This document shows, one piece after another, positions 32,110-42,984 of a DNA stretch of 64,000 nt. Origin of the DNA: Piezodorus guildinii (lineage: Eukaryota; Arthropoda; Insecta; Hemiptera; Pentatomidae); NCBI GenBank assembly GCA_023052935.1, contig CM041295.1, positions 22,320,880-22,384,879 on the forward strand. The letters are read 5' to 3'. Under the pieces are notes generated by a model. The model worked only from the letters and a program-made list of their open reading frames with translations, searched no databases and was not told the DNA's origin. The first letter of the stretch is position 1. Each line of letters opens with the position of its first letter. The position numbers were made by a program, and so were the translations under genes.

Positions 32110-33165
32110 TTTCGAAAATCATTTTATATTCTAAAAGCCTAAAATTCTGGATTACTTTCTGGACAGCCTTATATAAAGAGGAATGAACATACTAGAGTTC
32201 TTGAGAAGAGGAATAAATCCCAAGAAAGGAAGAGTAGTGATAAGGATAGGCTCAATTATTCCAAGTCCTCTGTTTATGCGGGAGAAGAAACCATTTGCGG
32301 GAGAGGTGAGGGATAAGGCGCTTGAGAGGCCAGAATAGCTAAGCAGTCGCTTGATTAAGAGAGTAAGGCAGTGACAAACGCTCGGTGTCAAAGAGTATTG
32401 AGATAGGAAACGCGGCTCGGGCAGCTGGTTATTTGCAATGCATATCAGCTATTACCATTGCTAGGGGGAGGTTACGGAAGGTGTCCACGCCCAGCCGTGT
32501 CAGAATTAATTTTGCAGAAAAGTGACCGACTCCATAAATCATGCAACTTAAGATATATTCATATATTCGGAAGCCGGCGGTGTTACATATGGTCCCCGCT
32601 GAGGCCTCCTCCGGCAAGGAGCATCTAAATACCCTCCCGTGAAATTCTCACTGTTGCTCTGGGTCGGCAAAACGCTAAATAAAAATTAGAAAAAAAGTAG
32701 AGAAAGAAAAAAGAGGAACACTTAAATTGTTTAGTGAAGTGATTGTACTCATTTCTCAAGTGCTGCCATCTGGTAAAACAATAGAACTAGAGGAAACTAG
32801 TTTTAACAGGTATACCCTGTGTAGGCAGAAAACAGATCTAATAAATCCATGCCCAACATATAGACATTTTTTTTTTGTGAGTTTCATTACCTAAAAATGC
32901 TTACCTACCTAAGATAGTAGTCGCTGCCATGGCAGAAGGGAAGTGAAGAAGGAAAGGAAGAAAGAATAAAAATAATAAGCTAAAACTGTCCACCTAACAG
33001 TATGTAATATATATGTTAATAATTGTTCATTAAAATTCATTATTATAACAATAGTCAATACAATAATTTCCCTCCATTTTTTCTATCACAAACAGTCTAC
33101 AAGCACTCAAAAGAATTTTGTTATTAATATTCTCACAGAACGAGAATGCTAACAAAATCAAAAAG
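32110..33165. other. Anonymous sequence, possibly single-copy host DNA
   Basis: 32150-32680 is more GC-rich and contains no repeat that recurs in this window. Short open stretches exist on the minus strand (32152-32391, 32429-32617), but neither looks like a known protein. Confidence 0.3.
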
Positions 33166-33240
33166 TGGTCCTCCGGGCCTGATTTGAACCAGCGACCTAT
33201 GGTTGTCACTTTTGTAGAACCTGAAGTGGGCAATTATGAT
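33166..33240 (-). other. tRNA-like fragment
   Basis: On the minus strand, CCATAGGTCGCTGGTTCAAA and then TCAGGCCCGGAGGACCA resemble the 3' half of a tRNA (tRNA-Tyr has a nearly identical T-arm). The 5' half does not fold into a convincing D-arm and anticodon arm. It may be a tRNA pseudogene or the head of another SINE. Confidence 0.3.
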
Positions 33241-34394
33241 TCCTTGAAATAAATCTAAGTCAAGTCAGATCATGTGAAGAAAAAAATAAAATAATATGAT
33301 AATATTAGTATAAATTGTAATATTGGGTTTTTCATGAAAAAGCTGGATTTTCTCCTTAAAACTTCTTCAGGCGTGACTACGCGGTAACTGAATGCTTTGG
33401 CTGATATCAATTCAACTAAAATGCTAGTTCTGTCGTTATCTACCAGTAGCACTAAACATATCTTTTAATGTATACATATTTATACGAATAATGTAAACAC
33501 TGTATGGATGAGGAAACATGTGAAAGGTAATGGACCTTTGGTTGATAAGACTTTTATCCACGAGACAGGCATAACATATTTCGCGTTAAAAACAGAAATG
33601 TGATGGTAATCCAATTTAAACTTTTCAATTCTTGAAAGAAGTGGCCCCGACTACTTTCCCCTCCCCTTCAGTAGTTTAACCCAAAAATGATACTTTAGTA
33701 GGCGAGGGGGGCTTTTGCCAGAATAAACTGTCACAACTTTCTTCACACTTTTCTCTTATTTGTTGTGGACACCTTCGCTGGCGAAGAGGCTTCCCAAGAA
33801 GGCCGAGAAACGAACTTACACTTAGAGCTACTTGCTAACACCCTTGTGCCAAAAAGTAACTGAGTTGCTAAGAAACTGACTTCTATTCTACAATTTTCTT
33901 TGAGTTGGCGTTTACCCTGTTAGCATCCCGAGCAGTTGGTAAGAGTTCCTTTCTACACAATGTCTCCTTTCCGACTCACCCTTCTCTCTAAATTACATTG
34001 TCTTCTCAAATATAGCCAATTCACTTTTTTTTTCTTCAGTCGCTTACTTATATAGATATATGGATAGAAAAGTATTTATTTTATTTTATTTTTTTAATCA
34101 CCGAATATTGGAATAAAAATCACAAAATAAAATAAAATTTTTGGATTTTTTTAAAAACCTAAAATCAGACGCACTACTGGATCTATTGACGGTCTGCGGA
34201 GTACACGTTTAATGACAACATTAATTTTTAATCTATCTATATCATTGACATGTTGATTTCCAAAAGGTACTATATCCACTTGAGACCATTTTAAAAGAAA
34301 CGCAAACATCTTTGATTTATTTATTATCGGAGCAATTTACGTGATTCTTGTGTATTGAAAATCTAAAGTTGATTTTTTTACCGTGTTACTAACT
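33241..34394. other. Anonymous sequence
   Basis: No gene or repeat recognised. 33630-33960 is a little more GC-rich. Confidence 0.3.
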
Positions 34395-35330
34395 TATTAC
34401 TTGTACTTACCTATGTATGAAATATATAGTAAGGGAAAGTATTGCGATCGTGAAAATTTTCAAATTTCAGTTTTCAACAGAAATACACGTTTTAGGGTCA
34501 TCTGAGTCAACATGACCAAGTCCCGCAAAAATATCTGTATAAAATATCGCAAAAAAGTGTGTCCGTGTGGGGTAAGTCCAGTGCAAAAACGAAAGGTCGT
34601 ATGAAAATGAAATTTCATGTTTAAGACAACTTTATGCCCGAGATGATACAGCAACTTTTTCATCAAAATCAGACAACCAGAAGAGCCACGTTATGCTATG
34701 TGTTTTGCAACGTTTCACGATTTTCTCAAAAACGGCTCTAACGATTTTCATTTAACTTGCTATATCGATGTAAAATTCCATAGGCTATACTACCATGTAT
34801 GTTTCATTTTGATTGAAATATTCTCACATAGCTTAAAAGAAGAAAATTCAAAATTTCGGCATTTAAGCCCTATTGCAGACTATTGCAATCAGAAATACAC
34901 CTACATAATATTGAGGCCCATTAAATTTTACACCGATTTAGTGAGTTTAATCAAAATCCTTAGAGCTGTTTTTGAGAAAAACTTGAAAAGGTGCGAACTG
35001 CATTGTATTGTGTAGTGAATCTGACACTAAAACGAAAAATCGCGGAAAACAGATATTTCATATTTAAGACAACTATATGCCTGGAATGTTACAGCAAGTT
35101 TTTTCACTTTATATTATACAATTTCGATCTTTATACGATTTTTTCCAAAATGACTGAAAATATTTTGATTAAATTCGCAATATTGATATAAAAATTAATG
35201 GGCTTTAATATCATGTAGGTTTCATTCTGGTTCGAATGGTTTGAGAGGGCTTATATTTCGATATTTTAAATGTTCTCTCTCTAAAGTACCTTTAATCTTT
35301 TGATTGATGAAAAAAAACATAACGTCAATA
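34395..35330 (+). repeat. ACTTACCT repeat, long copy with internal duplication
   Basis: Begins ACTTACCTATGTATGAAATA, then GTATTGCGATCGTGAAAAT and CACGTTTTAGGGTCATCTG. The block from the sentence-like unit 'ACAACTTTATGCCCGAGATG' to the 'GATTGAAATATTC' unit appears twice (34620-34830 and 35060-35240). It ends at TCTAAAGTACCTTTAATC. Confidence 0.6.
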
Positions 35331-36278
35331 ACCATATATTGTTAGCATGGATAAAAGACTGGTAATAAAACTAAAATAAAATGTTTTTTAGGAATTTATT
35401 TTTCGGACATGAGAATGAAGAGTGGATTTATCGAAACCAACCACTCAATTATCAAACTCTATACCCTTGCAAATTAATTGCACTACGAGTTATTAAATTA
35501 TTAGTACTAAATCCACTATCTTACTTTCAACGTAAGACAATTTTTTTTTTTATTTTCTCATCAAAATCCTATAGTTATTGGGAAATTGTTCAGCTCAATT
35601 ATTTTTTATCAGATTTTTTTTCATTGGTTTTTATTTCATATATTTTGAATATATCTATATAAATAGGTTTTTTATTTTTTTTTTTTTACATTTGTATATT
35701 GTTTTAGCTTGGATAAAAGACGGGTAATCATTGATATTGATATATATTGGTCTCTCGGCCAGACACATATATATATTGAAGTGTATATTTACTGTACAAC
35801 ATTGTTATTATTAAGGAAAATAGCCCCAGAATAAAGTTATTTTTATTATTATTATTATTAACTCTCCTTCAATATTTTTATTGTTAACTGTATTTTTTTC
35901 ACTTAATTATAAAATATCAAAGTTAAAATTGCTTCTTTTCTTCAAGGAGAAAAGCTTTTCAAGACACTTCACCCACCAACAAAGGTACTCCTAAGTAACG
36001 CAGTAAGCCCCTACTTTCCAATCGGTAGGAGATTTAATTTTTAATTTGAAGATTATTATAAGGGAATATATAAATAATTTTTAATTTATTTTATATTTTT
36101 AATTTTAATTTTTTTTTTCAGCTCCTGCTCATACTTTTTAAGGAACATTCTAGAATATCTTGCCGACTAGAATATTGAATCGATTCTTGAAATATTTCAA
36201 GGCTTGAAATTTCTTGCTGATCGTGGAGAAGGTATAACAGGAAATGCAGGCTAACCGAAATCTTTTTGTTCTTTAATA
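35331..36278. other. Anonymous sequence with a LINE-like tail
   Basis: 35690-35865 ends AGCCCCAGAATAAAGTTATT plus ATT repeats, a LINE-type 3' end similar to 1980-2030. The rest is unrecognised. Confidence 0.35.
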
Positions 36279-36280
36279 TA

Positions 36281-37179
36281 TTGGGTTGATGCAAAATTAA
36301 TGCAGGTTTCCTCTATTGCAATATCTTAATTCCAATTGTGTAAACAAAGCTAATCCTAACATTGATCATTATTATACCAAAACAAACCTTATCTAATACC
36401 CTCTCTTTCACCATGAATTTGTTATAGTAAAATCGTTTTGTTCAGTGTGTTCAAAGGTCTTGAATCGAAAATGTCAAAGTGCGATTTTCGTCAAATTTAT
36501 TTTTACGAATTTAAATTAGGGCGCAGCGCTGCGCAAACGGCTCGTAATATTAATGAAGTGTGGGATCAGGGGGCTATTAATGAGTGCACGGTGCAGCGTT
36601 GGTTCCAGAAGTTTCGCAGAGGAGATTTCGACCTCGAAGACAAGGAAGGTCGGGGCCGTCATCTTGCTCTGGACAACGACCAGCTGAGGTCAAAAGTGGA
36701 AGAAGACCCAACCAAAACCACACGAGAAATGGCGGCGGAACTCGGAACTCAAAAATTGCAACGTCTTTGCCCAGCATTGATGAATCGGAAGGGGCCGATC
36801 CTGCTCCACGATAACGCCAGACCACACGTTGCACAACCAACGCTTCGACGACTGCACGAGTTGGGCTACGAAGTTCTCCAACATCCGCCTTATTCACCTG
36901 ACCTCTCTCCTACAGACTTCCACTTTTCAGGCATCTGGACAACTTTTTGAGGGAGAAAAATTTTCAAAACCAGGACGACATTGAAAATTCTTTTCGTGAT
37001 TTCATTGAGTCCAGGGATTCGGATTTTTTTTCTGGTGGAATAAGAAAGCTTGTTGAACGTTGGCAAAAGTGCATTGATTCAGATGGAAATTATTTTGATT
37101 AAATATATATGGTTAAAGTAAAGATATGGCGTATTTAAAATACCTCCTAAAAACCTGCATTAATTTTGCATCAACCCAA
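36281..37179 (+). mobile_element. Internally deleted mariner (mellifera type)
   Basis: Terminal inverted repeats begin TTGGGTTGATGCAAAATTAA (36281) and end at 37179, with TA on both sides. It is nearly identical to the mariner at 49207-50489, but about 385 bp of the transposase gene is missing. The ends are intact, so it could be moved by the full-length enzyme. Confidence 0.9.
36471..37102 (+). pseudogene. Mariner transposase with internal deletion and frameshift
   Basis: Starts like the intact gene (MSKCDFRQIYFYEFK), but the sequence jumps from AELG to QKLQRLCPALMN near 36750. This removes the end of the DNA-binding domain and the first catalytic Asp. A one-base loss near 36928 (CACTTTTC for CACTTTTTC) then shifts the frame and gives a stop at 36948-36950. 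HDNARPH and the third Asp region are still visible. It is non-functional. Confidence 0.9.
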
Positions 37180-37324
37180 TATAGGAAATGTTCGACTTGT
37201 GTTTATCCAACTACAGAGAGAGCAGTGATCTATTCAGCCCATACGCAAGTTTATTTATTACAATTGGAATCTCATTCCTTCATTCTGTTGAATATTCGAA
37301 AGAAAAATGTTCAGCCTCTTTAAT

Positions 37325-37440
37325 GTGGGTGACTGAGCCTGATCAAAGCCTAATCACCGTCATAGCACACCCGTTTGTCAATCTTCATATGTACTAAGTC
37401 TAAGACCCTTCATGGTGCAGATGTGCAGGGTTTTTTTTCA
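37325..37440 (+). repeat. SINE family B, tail only
   Basis: AAGCCTAATCACCGTC and TACTAAGTCTAAGACCCTTC match the tail of the candidate SINE at 3851-4145. Confidence 0.4.
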
Positions 37441-37464
37441 CACACACTCACATATATATATATA

Positions 37465-37598
37465 GCATTTCCAAGTCAAATTCAACCTTTTCCAAGTCAA
37501 ATTCCCCAAACCTTTTCCAAGTCAAATTCAACCTTTTCCAAGTCAAATTCAACCTTTTCCAAGTCAAATTCAACCTTTTCCAGTCAAATTCAACCTTT
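37465..37598. repeat. 21-bp tandem array, left tip of foldback
   Basis: Six copies of CCAAGTCAAATTCAACCTTTT with small variations. Confidence 0.85.
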
Positions 37599-38559
37599 TC
37601 CGATTTCAATTTAAATATTAATAAAAATTTAAATTAACATGATTTTATGTTTTAATGGTTATTTTAATTACACCTTGTGTTTTTAACCCTTGTGGCTTGT
37701 TAAATGTTCCCAGGGGCCTTTCTACATATAATTAGTCACGAATATAATAATAAGTATAACCCATACTTTAATTTTAAGACATTTGCGATACAAGGTCTGG
37801 TAGTCGGATTAGCGGGATTCGTTTTATTTTAGTTTTATAATAGCGGGCGAAAATATTATCAATAGAGGTTTATTTTAACTTTTTCGTATTTATTGGATAG
37901 TAGGCTCAGCAGATGCGTTCCCAAAGGTTCGTTACCGATTATACTATTAATTTTAATAGCGCTCGCTCAAATATGGGTTTATTATAACTTTTTCGTATTT
38001 ATTGGATACAAGGCTCAGTAGCTGCGTTACGGGGGTTCTTTCCCGACCATTCTATTAATTTTTTGTGCGCTCGCTCAAATATGGGTTTATTATAACTTTT
38101 TCGTATTTATTCGCTATTAGGCTCAGTTGATGCGTTGCGGAGGTTGCTATCCCAATTATTCAATTTATTTTAAGTGCTCTCGCTCAAGAAGAGGTTTATT
38201 TTAACTTGTTCGTATTTACTGCATACTAGGCTCAGTCGCTGCGTAACCAAGGACTCGTTACAGATTATATTATTAATTTTAATTGCGCTAACTCAAGTAG
38301 AGGTTTATCAAATAAGAATGTACTTATAAAATCGTTCTGTTTAGCTGATTATTATCAAACTCCAAAATATTAACCAAAAAGATAACATACTATCTTGAAA
38401 AAAAAAAACCCAAAACATGAAAAGTTACAAAAAACACGAAATAAACATACATTAGACCAACCGACTAAAAAAACATTAACACATTCACTAACAAAACTCC
38501 CGAAACACAAATACAGAAATTAGCATAGAAAAGAAACACGAATTTATAATAAACCCATA

Positions 38560-39420
38560 ATTGAGCGAGCGCGATAACAATTAATAGTGTAATCGGTAAC
38601 GAACCTTTGGAAACGCAGCTACTGAGCCTAGTATCCAATAAATACGAAAAAGTTATAATAAACCCATATTTGAGCGAGCGCACGAATAATTAATAGAATG
38701 GTCGGGAAAGAATCCCCGTAACCCAGCTACTGTGCCTAGTATCCAATAAATACGAAAAAGTTATAATAAACCCATATTTGAGTGAGCGCACGAATAATTA
38801 ATAGACTGGTCGGGAAAGAACCCCCGTAACCCAGCTACTGTGCCTGGTATCCAATAAATATGAAAAAGTTATAATAAACCCATATTTGAGCGAGCGCTAT
38901 TGAAATTAATAGTGTAGTCGGTAACGAACCTTTGGGAACGCAGCTACTAAGCCTTGTATCCAATAAATACGAAAAAGTTATAATAAACCCATATTTGAGT
39001 GAGCGCACGAATAATTAATAGACTGGTCGGGAAAGAACCCCCCGTAACGCAGAAATTGAGCCTTGCATCCAATAAATACGAAAAAGTCATAATAAAACCA
39101 ATTTGAGCGAGCGCGATTAAAATTAATAGTGTAATCGGTAACGAACCTTTGGGAACGCAGCTACTGAGCCTTGTATCCAATAAATACGAAAAAGTTATAA
39201 TAAACCCATATTTGAGCGAGCGCGATTAAAATTAATAGTGTAGTCGGTAACGAACCTTTGGGAACGCAGCTACTGAGCCTTGTATCCAATAAATACGAAA
39301 AAGTTATAATAAACCCATATTTGAGCGAGCGCTATTAAAATTAATAGTATAATCGGTAACGAACCTTTGGGAACGCATCTGCTGAGCCTACTATCCAATA
39401 AATACGAAAAAGTTAAAATA
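38560..39420. repeat. About 107-bp tandem array, right arm
   Basis: Eight units, each with AATACGAAAAAGTTATAATA, ATTTGAGCGAGCGC, an ATTAATAG block and CTACTGAGCCTTG. Units come in two types: one reads GGTAACGAACCTTTGGGAAC, the other GGGAAAGAACCCCCGTAAC. Types alternate partly, which suggests two-unit expansions. Confidence 0.8.
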
Positions 39421-39687
39421 AACCTCTATTGATAATATTTTCGCCCGCTATTATAAAACTAAAATAAAACGAATCCCGCTAATCCGACTACCAGACCTTG
39501 TATCGCAAATGTCTTAAAATTAAAGTATGGGTTATACTTATTATTATATTCGTGACTAATTATATGTAGAAAGGCCCCTGGGAACATTTAACAAGCCACA
39601 AGGGTTAAAAACACAAGGTGTAATTAAAATAACCATTAAAACATAAAATCATGTTAATTTGATTTTTATTATTTTATTGAAATCGAA

Positions 39688-39860
39688 AAAGGTTGAATTT
39701 GAAATGGAAAAGGTTGAATTTGACTTGGAAAAGGTTGAATTTGACTTGGAAAAGGTTGAATTTGACTTGGAAAAGGTTGAATTTGACTTGGAAAAGGTTG
39801 AATTTGACTTGGAAAAGGTTGAATTTGACTTGGAAAAGGTTGAATTTGACTTGGAAATGC
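39688..39860. repeat. 21-bp tandem array, right tip of foldback
   Basis: Eight copies of GGAAAAGGTTGAATTTGACTT, inverted relative to the left tip. Confidence 0.85.
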
Positions 39861-39954
39861 TATATATATATATATAAGCGTATATATATAATTAACACAA
39901 AATGAAGTATTTTCAAATCCGTGGGTTACAGCTAATATATAATTTATACGTTAC

Positions 39955-40740
39955 TGTCACTTACCAATCTATGAAATATATAATAATGGAAAGCGTATTG
40001 CGATCGTGATAATTTTCGAATCCCAGTTTTCACTAGAAATACACGTCCAAATGAACAAGTCCTGGATAAAGGTGTAAGTGTGTGTGGTAAAGTCTTGAGT
40101 GAAAATAAAACGTCGTAAAGAACTGAAATTCGGTATTAACTGACAACTGTAGGCCCTAGATGTTACAGCAACTTTTTCATCAAAATCAGCTTACCAGAAG
40201 ACCTCTTTGTACTATTCATTTTGAACCTTTTTACAAACTTCTATATCGGAGTAAAATTTAATGAACTTTAATATTATGTAGTATTTATTTTGATTGAAAT
40301 GATCTGACATGGCTTAAATGCCGATATTTTTTTTTTCTTCGTCTAAAGTACCTTTAATTTTGTAGATTCTATAAAAATAATCATATCATCGTTTTAGCAT
40401 TGATGAGAAAAGGACAAATAAATAATTTGAACGGATTTGATATCCTACTAAAAAATCAAACACATTCTTTATGCAAATTTTGAGTATTAGAACAAAATAA
40501 TGATAACATAGATATATAATATACCATTGAAAAGCTAAATATTTTAGGAAAAATATTATCTTACACAAAAATTCGTAATAGTTAACGGAGAGTGATGAAA
40601 ATCCGATAAAACTGATTAATTGAAACTCAATGTAATTAAATCTTTAACAATGTATTGTCATATCAACTACATTTAAAAATCCTTAAATTGATTTTAAGAA
40701 CGCAGCTAAGTGAAAGTCGTATTTTGCTTGCACTATATTT
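39955..40740 (+). repeat. ACTTACCT repeat, best full-length copy
   Basis: About 785 bp from CTGTCACTTACCAATCTATG to AGCTAAGTGAAAGTCG with the TTGCTTGCACTATATTTTT end. Block order is the same as at 950-1665. Uninterrupted. Confidence 0.65.
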
Positions 40741-41154
40741 TTTATTTATTTTTTTAAACAGCCAAAACACATTTTAATAAAGAATCTTTTTTTTTTTTTT
40801 TTTATCCGAGCTAAGGAGCCCCTGGAGATGGGAGTGTAAGAAACTGCGACTTCCCATTGCAATATCCAATTCGGTACAGCCCTCGACAAAAAATAAAAAA
40901 ATAAATTTTTACCCCGCCCCCTTCCAAGAGTAAATAAAGACTAGGGTGTAAAATCCTGACCCCTCCCTTTATAATAATCTTTACTAATCCAAGGGGTTGG
41001 AGCACATCAGAACCAGACTTACCTCTCCCAGGCACTTGAGTTCTCCACTCAAATTACACTCCAAAATGAGTGGATTCCTACTGAGCGAAAATTATATTTA
41101 CTAAGTATACTAATATCCGAGGGAGGAATATTAGGCAATTCCTGAAATATATCA
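40741..41154. other. Anonymous sequence
   Basis: Poly-T at 40788-40803. A somewhat GC-rich stretch (40900-41030) with no recognised gene. Confidence 0.3.
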
Positions 41155-41231
41155 CAATCCAGTGCACGAAAAACAAGATTTTCACTTACCTCACTTGTTG
41201 TAATCAATTTTAGAAATTTTCAATAAATTTA
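41155..41231 (-). repeat. ACTTACCT repeat, end fragment
   Basis: GATTTTCACTTACCTCACTT and then AATTTTAGAAATTTTCAATA, the right end of the family in reverse, cut by the next LINE fragment. Confidence 0.4.
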
Positions 41232-41795
41232 AGGTTGCACACTAGACTGAAACAACAAGAAACTGCTCGTCGCTTTCGGTTACTTCAACACTTACTAGAC
41301 AAACGCCCTAACCTTCCACTTAACTACAAAAGACTCATCTACATGGCCATCATAAGGCTTATCCTGGCTTACGGAGTTGAGCTATGGGGCTCCACTAATC
41401 CAAATTCTTCCCGTCTTCAATCCTTCCTTACAATCCAAAATCCATCGAAAAATCCTCAACGCTCCTTATTTTGTCACGAATAAGCTTATCCCCAAAGACC
41501 TTAACATTCCCTATGAAGCTGATTTGGCCCGAACCAGGTATCAATACTTCCATGACAAAAACTCCACTCTCACCCTAACCCACAAGTTTCAATCCTTGCT
41601 TCCTCTTCCATTCATGACAATCCTCCGAGGCGTCTGAAAAGAAGATGGCCTCGAGACCATCTAGTTTAAAATATTTTTAGAGTGCTACCGATGGTTAGCT
41701 TCTCTACACGTCTTAATAATGTGTATTTTCTTTTAGCCTATTTACTAGATGTGTTGCATAATACAGTTGTAAATATCAATAAATTATTTTTTTTT
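41232..41795 (+). pseudogene. Jockey family 2, 5'-truncated ORF2 3' end
   Basis: Encodes RLKQQETARRFRLLQHLLDK, then TYGVELWGS-like and ARTRYQYFHDK blocks over two frames (shift near 41430), ending ...AAGATGGCCTCGAGAC, a 3' UTR and an A-rich end. Close to the copy at 29500. Confidence 0.7.
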
Positions 41796-41939
41796 AAATT
41801 AACGTTGATAATGTGCAATAAGGTTTGTCAATTTTGGTGAAAAGTTTATCTAACATTCTTGGCATATAGCGGTCTTAAATGTTTATAAAATAAATACAAA
41901 TAAATAAGCAACACTTTTATAGGTATGAAAAGTCTCACG

Positions 41940-42085
41940 AAGGAACTCACCAGCGGTAGCACTTTAATGTTTATTTAATTTAGGGGCCATCATAATATCA
42001 GGAGCCTCCAAGGATTATCGGGAAGAGATGGACATAAGTTGGTACGAATCATAGCGTTCGTGTGGGTTGGCAGTTTGGAATCGAA
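41940..42085 (-). pseudogene. Jockey family 2, small 3' fragment
   Basis: The complement contains the 3' UTR 'ACCAGCGGTAGCAC' unit and the last ORF2 block (GCCTCCAAGGATTATCGGG). Confidence 0.45.
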
Positions 42086-42984
42086 TAACTTTTATCTTTA
42101 ATAATTAATAAGTCTACAAGTAATGCGATATATTGGTCTTTATCGTTTTTTTTATAGGTTTCAAAGTACGGGACATAAAGTAGGGTTGTGACTAAAGTAT
42201 GAATGGAAAATAATCAAAGGAAAATAATCTCTTTTCCCTTATAAACTTTTAATTCGCTATAAGTCTAAATTTTATTCATTTTCTAGAATTTATTAAGCCA
42301 TTTCCTTCGCTTTCAAATTAATAAGTTCTAAGGACCAAATATATAAAGAATATATTTTCCTGAGAGATTTTGCCAACACATGTGTTCGCCCGTGAAGGTG
42401 AATTAAAACGGCTGCAACACTAAAAGTATAGGCCAGAAACTTTTTTTATTTATGGCTTTATATTCACGAGAGGATAGAGGATAACTGGTAAAAAATCACG
42501 AAAGTTAAAATTTTTGAGCAGCAAGGTCTGGACAATTTCTAATGGATTGTCCCTTATATATGCATAGGCGATCACGAACAAAAAACACTATAGGCTGTAG
42601 CCATTCTAGCTATGTCAACTTATGTTACTAAACTAGATTGAGCTTCACTATCAATTTCAATTACATTAAGATATTATACATTACTTATCCCTAATTATCA
42701 TCATTCGTTTTAACACATCTTAAAGAAAAATTAAAAAATAAAAACTATTGACAAATCAATTAGATTTGTCTGAACACTAACCTATAAATTAAAAAATAAA
42801 ATCTTTTTCCTATAGACACCTAACTCCATTTTTTTAATTAGCAGCAAATAAATGTTTAAAAAAAAAAATTAAAATTCTCAATATTAAGATTTAATAAGTC
42901 ATCAATACATTAAATCATCATTGAATAATTTCTCAATCTATAACATTAATTTTTAATAATTTAGGAAATCATTTTTTGTAGATT
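42086..42984. other. Anonymous AT-rich sequence
   Basis: Nothing recognised. Confidence 0.3.

Larger units (their letters stand above)
37465..39860. mobile_element. Foldback element built of tandem repeats
   Basis: Ends GCATTTCCAAGTC (37465) and GACTTGGAAATGC (39860) are inverted, both in contact with (TA)n. The arms hold, from outside in: a 21-bp repeat array (37465-37598; 39688-39860), a unique arm of about 280 bp (37599-37877; 39410-39687), and about 107-bp tandem units (4-5 on the left, 37870-38310; 8 on the right, 38560-39420). The centre (38311-38560) is AT-rich. There is no transposase. The layout resembles Drosophila FB elements; relationship to them is not shown. Confidence 0.8.

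Noticed and set aside
32429..32617. Small minus-strand open frame as a host gene
   Set aside because: No recognisable domain, no splice structure that I could support, and length within chance.
33166..33240. Functional tRNA gene
   Set aside because: Only the T-arm and 3' acceptor side look right; no complete cloverleaf.
38465..39180. Minus-strand open frames with repeated segments in the foldback arm
   Set aside because: They come from the ~107-bp tandem units and do not resemble any protein.
37465..39860. CRISPR-like array
   Set aside because: The repeats are directly adjacent or long tandem units, not short repeats separated by unique spacers, and the genome is eukaryotic.
39659..39905. 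Open frames with a repeated KVEFDLE heptapeptide
   Set aside because: They are translations of the 21-bp tandem array of the foldback element; a 21-bp unit keeps any frame open.
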